Part shown: piece by piece, positions 11,201 to 23,200 of the stretch
How positions within the stretch are numbered: the first letter of the stretch is position 1
Layout: every line of letters starts with the position of its first letter
Assembly: GCF_965638725.1 (NCBI RefSeq)
Contig: NC_134950.1
Coordinates: 28,210,932 to 28,274,931 of the forward strand
Source of the DNA: Aptenodytes patagonicus
Taxonomy: Eukaryota > Chordata > Aves > Sphenisciformes > Spheniscidae
DNA: 64,000 nt
Reading direction: 5' to 3'
Program-made: the position numbers and the translations under genes
Notes under the pieces: generated by a model
Database searches by the model: none
Seen by the model: the letters and a program-made list of their open reading frames with translations, nothing else
What the model was told of the DNA's origin: nothing

Positions 11201-14200
11201 GATGGCCATAAGCAGCTAGAATAAATCTTCATGCTGTTGATGAGGCTGCACAGGATGTTTCCTTCTGAGGCAGAGGACAAAAAGCAAAGATGTTAAGTAA
11301 TTACTCCTCTGTAAAGAAGGGTGAAACTGTTTTTGGTGGGATGAAGAGAAAGAAATTGAATCGTTTTAAGAATGGAAGAAACAAAGTAACTAACCCACAC
11401 CTCTCCTGGATGTGTGCTTTCCTCCTGCAATACTATTCAGTCAATTTGTTAGTCTGCTAACAAACCACAACACAACAATTTTGAAATGCAGAAATTGTAG
11501 GTTCTGTTTCAGTGATCACAGACTTTTTTGCTCCTCCTCCCCTTTTCTTAATTCAAGTCTTCAGCTTTTGGCCTCCTGCTTCTATTTTTTTCCTTCCTGC
11601 CAGTTTCAGTTTCAGCATCTGATACTGCAGCGCTCCACAGCCACTGGGGGCGTTTGCATGAAAAACACTGGACTGGATTTATTTTATGAAAAGAACTTTA
11701 AATTATGTCCAGAAAATAGGAAGCCTTGAATCTGTAGGAAAACTTTTTTTTCCACTTAAAAGAGTAGAGAACCTGCTATTAACACTCACTTTCCCTGCCA
11801 ATATATAATGTTTCAGGCCAAACAAAGTATCTTGCAGCTTTTGAGACGTGTGATTTGCTGTATGAAAGGGACCCAGAAACTTGACTCCCAGGTTGGAGAG
11901 AGACAATTTCAGTACAGTTTAAAATAAGATTACAATTTGGCGATGTCTACATATTCTCTTAGTGACTGAGAGCCAGACTGAGGTCCTTTCACTGTTGAAT
12001 AAAGCCATTGTACCAGGCAAGGAGGCTTTCTTGATGTTTTGACTGTTTTTTTAAAAATATACCACTACTTAAGCTCACATTTTAAAAAATAACAAAACTG
12101 AAGTCTTGAATTCTTCATTACTAAAATATGAATGGTTTTTCCATTAGTTTGCAGAATCTTTTTATTCTAGTGAGGAAATTTGCAGTTCTTTCTCTGAGCA
12201 GAGAGAGAAAACTTCCAACTTTGTCTTGACGCTCAAGTTTCCTTTGTAAGAGGAACTGTATTTCTCTGTTAGCAAGAACTTGTCACTGAAGGTGTTCTGC
12301 TTTGTCATACTGTTACGAGTAAAAAAGTGAATTGCTATGACTTCTGATGTGTGTTCTCTGGTGGTTTTTTTTGTTTTGTTTAGCCAATCAAAAACCCTCC
12401 TGCAGGGAAGAAGTATGTTAGATGTCAATGTAATTGTCTCCTTATCTGTAAGGATACGTCTCGGAAAATAGGCTGTCCAAGACCAAACTGGTAAGAATAA
12501 AAACTGTAAGTGCCTTGAGATAGTTTTCTTTGAAGCAACAGTGCTCTTTAAGTATTTAAAATGAAAAGAGGTTCAAGCCTGGACCTCTGTACATTGACAC
12601 TTACAGAGCATTACTGAATTACTGCAGAGACAGGTTGTGGTAGTGTCAATTTTGATTTTTTTTTTTTTTTTTAAAGTTTAAAGAAGAAAAAAAATTCTTT
12701 TTGTATTTAGTGGTAGTCTCAAATGTCTGTTTCCTATTTTAGCTACTTCATAAGGAGCAAATGGTATAAAGAACAATGGAGAAGAAAATCACTTCTTGTT
12801 TCTGGGACTTCACGTTCATAATTTCTTGCAAACTTAATTACTGTAAACACACAGGTTGCTCGTTTTGCCTGGTTCAGAGTGGGGACTTCAGAATGAAATG
12901 GGAGAGGGAGCAGTAGGTTGGCTTCAGTCCTGTCCTCCCTTCTTTGGTACACTGAGTTTTCAGTCTCCTCTCAGCTCTCGACTTCAATTTACACATTTGT
13001 TACAAGAGAAACAAGCGTGATTGCCATAGTGAGTGTTCTTACTGTTGGGCTTAGGGCATTAAAGATCCTGCTGAGGTAGGAGTAATTTGATTGTAAGTGG
13101 TGCAGCTCTAACAGGAGAAACTGAGATGAAGGCTAGGTCTGCAGATACTTGAATGGAAACTCTGCCACACCAAGTGCCCTAGTCACCAGTCTGTTGGATG
13201 TTCTCATTTTGAAACATAGTTTGAGACTTGGAGGGGATTTTTTTTTTTTAAACTAACGCAGTGTTGGGGAAAACTGCAAAACATTCCAAATATTTTCTCA
13301 GAGAGAAAAAATGTTCATGGGATACTTCAGTTGTAAGACATCATAGGATTGGTAACCAAGCTGAATCAGAAACTCCCTAATTTTATTAAAATCTCAAAAG
13401 CATGTATTTCAGCAGTTTCCCTAAGATAGCCTATGTATTTGTTTTACTAGAAGATGGGCAAAATTGGGGTACTTTGAAGGAGAGAGTTGGGAGCGTGCCC
13501 TAAATGGAAGGCTTCAGATTGAAGGGAGGCCATCCAGAATACAATTTTGGTTGTATATGGAGAGAGATGCAGTGCAAGTTAAATAATGCTTTAATTTTTC
13601 CCTTCATTTTTTCATGCTAGGAAGTCTGGTCCTCATTCTGCTTTGAGTTGGTTAATTTGGGTACTGTCATTTTGGATGGACAAATTGTATAATTAAACTA
13701 GAAATACACTGAACATAAAAGCAAACACTTACAAACTGTTTTTTAAAGTAAATTGATTGCATTTAGTCAACCTGGGGTAGTTTTCTTTTTTAGTTTACTC
13801 AATTTGAATGGAATTTTTACTGTACAAATGCAGATATGCTGCTTATATTGACATGGTTGTCAGTAGTGTGGGAAGGAGGAGTATCTGACTTGGGAAGGAG
13901 AACTAGGTCATGGAAGAGTTCTTACTCTTTCTACATGTTTCGCATGGGTATGTACATTCCAATTCATGGGCTTGCTCAGCCTGAGTATTAAGATTTCATT
14001 TTCCTGAGGAGTGTTTCTGCCATATGATGGCAAGTCTTTGATCTCTACAGGGTTTTGGCTTGCATGGCTGATCTTATAGTGAGAGAGAATGTTTTCAAAA
14101 CTGAAAAGGGAAACACTTTGGAGAGAGACCAAAACTGGGTGCATCATCTGTTTAAAAAGCAGATTATAGTTTAAAAGTGTAAAATATTTGGTAGTGACTG

Positions 14201-17200
14201 AGCTAATTGCTTAAATGGATTGTCCTTCTCTTTTGCTAGCTTAATTACATGTACATATAATGTTCTTAACACAGTAGACGCATCATTACTCTTGGTCCAG
14301 TAATGCTGATCCCAGAAGAGCAGCCAGCTCAGCCTGCCTTGCCAGTTCAACCAGACGGAACTAGAGTGGTATGTGGGCACTGTGGAAATACGTTCCTTGT
14401 AAGTAAAGCAGCAGATTCTTCTTCTCACCTCACCGTGCTATCGCTCAAGCTATTTGTTGTAAGACTTTTAAGAGCATATTGCCTCACTCTGTGGCATCAT
14501 TGAGGAACTAAAGCTTCTTCTGTGCTCATATTGCTATAGTATAGTCTGTATTTCGTTACCTTTACATGCATTTCAAGAAAACTTTTAACAGTCTTTCTGT
14601 GCATGCATGGGTAAAGCCCAAAGTCAGTCTTATTGCTTAGAGATGCAAGAGTAGATGATACTGGAAAAGGAAGTTATGTTTCTAAGTTCTGTTTGGACTT
14701 GCAATGATGGTTATGTTAGTGATTAAGATAGTATATGTTCTGCCATTGCTGTATGGACCCCTGAAAGCTGTTTGTTATAGTGCTTTCCATTAGCATATTT
14801 GTCAGTTGTTACAGAACTGGAGATTTTGGTTTGTATGTGAGGCTGAAAGTTTCTCCTGGTTTTGTAGTGGAAGGACGCAAAAAACACTCTTGCTGTTAAA
14901 CCATTTTTTTTTTTTTTTAGTCTTTTACATGAATAAGGGGCTGCCATATTTGAATTTTGGTTTAGGAAGAGTCTCTGCAATACACAAGTAAGCTAGCTTT
15001 AGCTTCATCATCTAGCAGTGCTAGAATGTTTGTCAGGTTTGTGAGTTATGGGAAAGGGCTAAGGTAAGTGGTACAGCTGAAGGACCTCCGTAGTCACCAG
15101 AGTGGTGTTACATTGCTGAAACAAAGGATTGTAAGATACGAAAAGGCCAGAGAATACTCAAGTGCATTTTGTGAAAGGAAAAAGGAAGCTTAAGGGATGG
15201 CACTCCATGTTGGCTTGTATCAGCAGTGAGAGAAGTGTTTGCTTGTGATGGGCTCGATAATGGAATAGACTTGTTCCTTCAAATCTTTACTTCAGGTTTA
15301 TGGATCAGTGAGGTGTGCAATAATGGCTTAACTACTGTACTAGATGATGAATGCAGGGAGTAGGAGATGACTCTTACACTTCTGTTTCTAAAAGGAGAAC
15401 TAGGGATTTGGTTATGAATTTACAAGTAATGTAGTATCTGAGAAACCGTTAGAGAGATGCTTGAGAAATATTCTATCTACTAATTCTGCCTATATATTAA
15501 AAAAAAATATTCCTCTTATAACCCTTGCTGAAGAACAGTAGTCTCTAACTGGAGATAGCCGGAGTTGGTTTTCTGTTTGCTTTTCTTTAAATGCAAGTCT
15601 GTATGTGACCTTAACTAGTAAGAAGATTGTATGCAATACAGAATAATATTACTAACAGAAAACTACCAGATCTATGGAAGAAAAAGGCCATCTCGAGTAG
15701 AATCATAGAATCATTGAGGTTGGAAAAGACCTCTAAGATCATCGAGTCCAACCATCGACCCAACACCACCATGCCCACTAAACCATGTCCCTAAGCACCT
15801 CATCTACATGTCTCTTAAATACTTCCAGGGATGGGGACTCAACCACTTCCCTGAGCAGCCTGTTCCCATGTTTAACTGCTCTTTCAGTAAAGAAATTTTT
15901 CCTCACGTCCAATCTAAACCTCCCCTGGCGCAACTTGAGGCCATTTCCTCTTGTCCCATCGCTAGTTACTTGGGAGAAGAGACTGACACCCACCTCGCTA
16001 CAGCCTCCTTTCAGGTAGTTGCAGAGAGCGATGAGGTCTCCCCTCAGCCTCCTTCTCTCCAGGCTAAACAACCCCATCTCCCTCAGCCGCTCCTCGTAAG
16101 ACTTGTTCTCCAGACCCCTCACCAGCCTCGTTGCCCTTCTCTGGACACGCTCCAGCACCTCAACATCCTTCTTGTAGTGAGGGGCCCAAAACTGAACACA
16201 GTATTCGAGGTGCGGCCTCACCAGTGCTGAGTACAGGGGCACGATCACTTCCCTACTCCTGCTGGCCACACTATTTCTGATACAGGCCAGGATGCCATTG
16301 GCCTTCTTGGCCGCCTGGGCACACTGCCGGCTCATGTTCAGCCGGCTGTCAACCAACATCCCCAGGTCCTTTTCCTCCAGGCAGCTTTCCAGCCACTCTT
16401 CCCCAAGCCTGTAGTGCTGCATGGGGTTGTTGTGGCCCAAGTGCAGGACCCGGCACTTGGCCTTGTTGAACCTCATCCAGTTGGCCTGGGCCCATCGATC
16501 CAGCCTGTCCAGGTCCCTCTGCAGAGCCTTCCTACCCTCCAGCAGATCAGCACTCCTGCCCAACTTGGTGTCATCTGCAAACTTACTGAGGGTGCACTTG
16601 ATCCCCTCCTCCAGATCATTGATAAGGATATTGAACAAGACCGGCCCCAAAACTGAGCCCTGGGGAACACCGCTCGTGACCGGCCGCCAACTGGATTTAA
16701 CTCCATTCACCACAACTCTTTGGGCCCGGCCGTCCAGTCAGTTTTTTACCCAGAGTACATACTCTAAACCAGGAATCTTTTATTAAATGTTGCCTTTTCT
16801 TTTAGCTGCTTTTTTAAATATAGTAGCATGTTACAAACATGGGAGAGTCAGTGTTATGAAGTAAAATTCTCATTGCTAAATTATTGGCCTATCTTTGGGG
16901 ACTTTCATAAGTATGGGAGTTTTATTTATCCCCTATTTACCTTCTGTAAGTGCAGCCCGAATTAATTCTGTAGTTTACACTATGAACTTCTTTAGGTGAA
17001 CGTAATGGGGGTGGGAGGGGAAACAAACCCAAACCCGTAAAGGCTGGTTTTGCCCATAACTACTAGATTATGCCTTAAAAGGCTAAGTTTTCTAATTTGG
17101 AATTTGTGCATGTGACTTCAGGTCTGATGGTTGCTTTAGGGAACTGCATCATTTTGAACTTCGTAGTCCTATCTGCCAGTAAGACCCAATTTACTGCTTC

Positions 17201-20200
17201 ACAGTACATTGAAAAGAAACCCTCAAAATAATTCGAAACTTGAAGGTTGTATTCTTTTATGCTATCAAGAAACAAGCCCTTTTTTCTCCTTTTATACAGC
17301 TTTTCCACCACTCTCTTGCTTATACCTTTTTCTGTTACTAAGTTTGAGATTCTGTAAATAAAATTTTTTAGTTAAGAAAAATCAGAAGATTGCTTGGGTT
17401 TGAGAGTGAGAAGAGAAGCAAAAAATAGAAGTGCTTTAGTCAGCCTGGAAACTCAGCTTCTGTGAGGGTATTTCTGCCCTTTGATATCTCCACATTGTAA
17501 AGCAAATATGTAATGCTAGATGCATCTCTCAGCAACCTAGTAAGGTATCTCCTTTACTTTACTTGGCAGTTAAAAAATAAATAAAATAGATAAGCAAAGC
17601 TAGAATCCCTGGGGTGGAAAAGACAAATTGTCAGTTGCTTGTTCTGTGTTCTTTTAAGACTATTAACTTGCTCACCACCTTTCCAAGAATTTTTTTTTTT
17701 TCCCATATGAAAGCATAAGTATGGGCTGTGCTTTCCCTGCCTCTACATGTGGGGGGTGTTTTCTATAAAATATTAAAAGCATGCTCCATGCTATGGAGTG
17801 CCTTAAAGTTTCTCTGTCTCAGCTGGGAGAATGACTTAGTACTGAAGTGATACTGTAGCTGAACTATCACTACTTACTCACATTTTGTTCATCAGATTAT
17901 TTTTTTCCTTGGGTAACCTGATAGGAGTCTTTTCTGTGTTGATTCCACTGTTTCTGGCAGATTTGGTGTTCAGGCAAGTGGAAAAAGTGGTAGAATAGAA
18001 AAGGAGGGCAGGATGAGGGTTTAACTGTCCTGCTGAATCGCAGCCTGATCTGGTCTGGGCTTTTTTGAGAGCTTCTGGACTTGGGCTGAGGCTTTTTTCC
18101 TGCAAATATTTCCGATGTGTGTGGAAGGCATCATCACAGTGCTTCTCTTACTTCCAGGTAACTCTCAGTGAAAACAGATTATCAATGCCTCTGTTTTTTC
18201 CATGAATATTTGGAGCCCAAGTGCATTTTAATTTGTATCCATTAATAATTATGGCTAATAATCAGAAATCTTAAAATAAATAAAACCCTAGAAAGATCAT
18301 TAATGTGAGTAACTTTGGAAATGGAGTTGCCTACCCTGGAATAAAACTAGTGTACAGAAGTGAAGTTGAATTACAAATATATAAAATGTAAATCCTGGAT
18401 TTAGATTTGCTTTTATTTCTGGAATTGCAGTTTAAAAAGCTGAAAGAACAGCTCTGAAGAGGCCTGGTACTGACAACCGCACCTTATCCCACTTTTGCTG
18501 TGTAGAACTAAGTGAAACTGAGTAGTTTGTGACAGGGTTGCAGGCAAATAGCTAACTTGTTCCTCTGGCAGGAATGTGGAAGTAGAATTAATGCTCCTAA
18601 AACGCACTGCTTAGGTGGAGAGTATTACAGCAGCTTTCATTTTATTAAGGGATAAAATACAACTATGCTAAATCAGTTTGGCCAAGTCTTTGTAAACAAA
18701 TAAATTTTAAAGAACAACTATGTAACTGGTATTGTAATTGGATACTTCAGAACCAGGAAAAAAATGATGGATTTCTTCTTAGTGGAGAATTAGCCCCATT
18801 AGAAGTAAGTAAAACTGAGGGAGACCTTCAAGAAGCAGGAAAATGCACTCTAAATACTACAGATCAGAATCTTGCCCACAGCAAAACCTGCTCATACTGG
18901 CAAGGCATTACAAGTCACATCCTCTTTCTTTGCAGATAAAATCATAAATTTCTTCTCAGTGTTTAAATGGTGCTGTGCTGTAGGTAGGTCCTGTTTTCCG
19001 TACAAGGAGGGGCTCTGATTTTGGTTTGTGTTTGTAGCAGTTATAACTGCACTATTCACTTCAGTAGACCGACTTCTGATTTCTCACAGAGATAAGGAGG
19101 ATCCGAATGGAGGCATTGGTGGTCTGTGCTGTAGCTTCTTCCCATGCTAGTGACTTGCAGTGTGACTTTTGCATAAATTAAGAGGGTAGGGGAGAGGAGA
19201 ATTATATTTAACCAGGAAAATGTACTAACTACCTCCAGTTGAGAAAGGCAGCAGAAGAGAGCTGCAATTACAGTATAACCGCTTACAGAGCGAAGAACAA
19301 TAATCTTATCCCCTTGTTCAAGGCAAACATGTTTAAAATGCTTGTTTAATACTTGCATTATCACAGAATGAAATTTTAACAAAAACTGCTGTTTTTAAAT
19401 GAGTATACAACTGTGTATCCTCTGGTTGAGGTGATTCTAGGCATTACCTTCACTAAGGCTGTTTCCCAGGCAGGTTTTAGTCTGTGCATGGAAGGTTATG
19501 ACCATACCATGTGTGGTTTTACATATCACCTTTTTAAAATGTAGTGTAAGTAGTCAATAGTGTTCTCTATTTTATTGATACAAAACTTATAAAGACATGT
19601 ACTTTCTAAAATATTCTTTAGCTAATCTTTCTGTGCACACTTAACTTAGTTTTCACAAATGATGCAAGGGTTGGGGAAAGATGGGAAAATGCATCTATCT
19701 GTAATTGTGCCAAAGAAAACACATTTATTTTCTTCAGAGTATATTCATAGTCATGAAAGTAACAGAAAAAACTGTAGTAATGTTATCATGTTGCCCATAC
19801 TGTGCCTGTGGATGAAACCACATTACGTCAAGCGAATCTTGTAATACTAAGGCAAGTCATGGGAAATGTTCACATGGAAATCCCAGTCCTGTGTTGCCAC
19901 TGACAAAAGGGCATCCCATTTACGGAAGCAAGAAACAAGTCAAAGAAAGCCTGAGAAGCAAAATGTTTTCACAGTGACGTTTAGCATGAAGTACAACAAA
20001 CATTTTCTCAGGCCAGTTTTTGAACCTTTTTATTTTTTCTTTTTACAGTGGATGGAACTGAGGTTTAACACACTAGCAAAATGCCCACACTGCAAAAAAA
20101 TGTAAGTTCTCTGAAAGCAAGGTTATGCAAATTAACTGTGAAGTAAGTTGCCGGTGTTTCTTCCATAAAAGTCTTGGGAGTAAAATGTGTCTGCCGTGCT

Positions 20201-23200
20201 GATTATTTTGCCGTGCTTATCTGAATTTCAAGGCTAAAGTGCATGTTATGTGCACGTGAATTCTTCGCTCTTCGTGCACAAATCAGTAATTTTGACAAAT
20301 CCAACCTGCATTTATTAAAATGCTCTAATTGAATTGCTAGAGGCAAAAATAAGCTGCTAACAATAGACAGGAATGGGTTGCTAAAATTAACAACTTACGT
20401 CCTTGAAATTTTACCACTTAATGCAGTTAATCAGATGTCATGTTTAAATGTAGAACTTGAATTGCCTTATTGTAAAAGGAGGAAAGGGAATAATTTTGTC
20501 TTAATTTGAAAGAGGTTTTACTGATTTCATAAACTCAACAACTAACTTGTGTTAAGCATCTTAATGCGTTAGCTTGTTTAATGTTTATGAATTACTGTGA
20601 AATAACTTGTCTACTCATTTGCTATTACTTCAATAAGAAGGAGAAAAATTAGAATACAAGAGCTGTAAGAGTTTTTTGTTTTGCGTTTTGTTTGGGGCTC
20701 TTTTTTTTTGAGTATTTGTTTGGCCTTTCTTATCTGAGGTTGGGAATACTTAGTTTGAAGTGTTGTTAAAAGCTACACTACAGACATACTTTAAATTTGT
20801 ATGGATTCTCAGCCGCAGGGTGTGAAATAGGACTTAAAAATACTACTTCAGAGACTTTCTTGTCCTGCTGTGACTTATTTAAATATTTGCCTTCCTTTGA
20901 TAGGCAAGTGTGACTTCCAGTTAAAGGAGCAAATGTGTTTTCCACTGGGAATGGAGAACCACAGCTGTGTTGCATGTTGCAGGAAAACTGTCAGGTCCCT
21001 TAGGAAGCAGAAGGCTTAGGGTAAATGTACTGTAGATGTTGGCATGGCCTGGCCTTCAACAGTGATTGAAATATTTTACTGGAGCATTTGATAGAGAAGT
21101 CAGTCTAGTGGTACGTTTAACCTCAGGATTGTAACCGATCAGGTGTGGAGTAGTGGGTATGTTCTAGTTTGTTTAGGTCAAATAAACTCACGGTCTTGAT
21201 GAGATGTTGCTTTTCAGGGTTTTTTTTTTTTTTACTGTCTGTAATTGCATTCAGTCTTTTCAATCCTGGGGGGAGGGGTTGGTGTTTTGTGGTTTGGTTG
21301 GTTTGTTTTTAAACTAATTGCAATTATGTTTTATATTTTATCATGTCACACTTGATAGCTGACCTCATCTTTTTTCTTGGCTCTCTTCAGGTACAAAATT
21401 ATTTGCTGTTTAACCTTAAAAAAAACCAAACCAAAACACCAAAACAAAAACAAACAAAAACCAGCCCCAGCAATAACAAAAAAACCCAAAACACTCCAAG
21501 CAACAGTCCAGAAGTCGTACCATGTGATCTTTTGGTCTGTCTTCTGTTGATTTGTGTTGCTTGTGTTTTAAAATCCAGCTGGAGTCTAAGGATTTCTTAG
21601 TATTTTTGTCTATAAAGTGCAAAGCATGCTATCAGTATATAATAAAACCGGAGAATCTCTGCAGTGCAATTTGTGAAAATTACAGCTTGCATGGCAACTG
21701 AGTTGCAGAATACAAAACAAATTTTAACAAATAGGCATTTCTTGGGCTGAGGATGCAAACTATGGAATATTGCAGTTTAGCTTTGAATGAGTTGCTTGGT
21801 GTCTTCCCGCGTTTGAGGTGCGATGGTCAGGAGTTCTGCACTTCCAGCAGCATAAACATTTGTAACGCATGGATTTAGGGCGCAGCATAGATGAGGCAGA
21901 GCTTTGAGTGGTGATGGTGGAATAAATACCTGCAGTGACCTGCTGCTTTGTATGAGCCCTTTGTCAGAGGTTGTGGTACCTGTAACCAAGTAGTCAGAAG
22001 GGAATGTGGGGTTCTTTATTTCAGCTTATTAATGCAAAACTTCTTTCATTAGTAGCTGACTAGTCAAATGCAAAACTATTCATTCCTTCTGTTGACTCAG
22101 TTGATGATTGTCACTGAAAAAAGGATAGTGTAGACTGAGACAAAAGGCACCTTGAATCACTGCAACAGTAGGTTTTTCAAGAAGACATCTGCTGAGACTT
22201 CTAGATTCTCAAATAATTTTCATGATTTGTTTCAAGCATTTTTAAAAGTGCAGTGAATCTCTACAAATAGCTTGCTTGTGAGCACCTATTTAGTTGATGG
22301 AGACTAGATCTTAGTATTAAGTATGCCTTGTAAAACTGCAGAAGTTAGGAATTATTACACAAAAAGGTCAATAAGGAAACCATGTTCAGTGAAAATAAAG
22401 CAATTGTGCCTCAGAGTATGTAAACAAAGGAATCTTTCATATCTGGATGTTGGGAGAAACAGGATCTTGGGTTTCTTGTTTGTTTTTAATCCCATCTACC
22501 TGCTACCATTGTGGTCACAAACTTAGTATTTTGTGACATACTTGTTTTTGTTTGTGTCATCGTCCCGTGTTCCCCTCTCCCAAGAGTAATTTTTTTTTTT
22601 GCAGAATAACTTGGGAAATATAGGAAGTTAGTTGTGATGCAGAAAATAAAATCACTTATTTGGTAAATGACCAAATCGCTTTGGAAATGGACTACAAAAC
22701 TGGTCATGCCAGTATAGGTAAGGTGTTTGCAGAAGACCTACTGATGCATAGTGGTTCTGCCAGACATAGGCCCTTAGTTGCACATTATCAACTGCACTGG
22801 GACAACAAATGTAGCTAATGAGGAAATTGTTGCAATATCATTTTATTTTATAGTGTAGAGGATGACACCTGGGAATGGGGGAGAAACTGTTTCTTTTTAC
22901 TGTTTTAGTGTTCTTTTACGTTCAAAATACGAAATACCAGATGTTTATCAGCTTGCTTCCCAAAAGAGTGAGAGGTTTAAGGAAGGCTTCTGGTATTTTT
23001 CTCATTTAATGATGGAGAAGAAGCAGAAACTGGTTTTTTTCGGCTGTTCTCTTTCCCAAGCTGTATATTAAATCATCTAGAAACCTCAGGATCATGAATT
23101 CAGTTACTAGAAAGAGCATTGAATGGTACAAGTTTTTATTTCAGAATGCCAAATCTCTCTATTTTCTTTCCTTTAGACCTACTTATTTTTCTTTTTAAGG

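Noticed and set aside
14303-14503. 66-codon frame starting at the PIP4P2 exon 4 methionine
   Set aside because: It is exon 4 read on into intron 4. The donor GTAAGT at 14399 and the frame match with exon 5 show that it is spliced.
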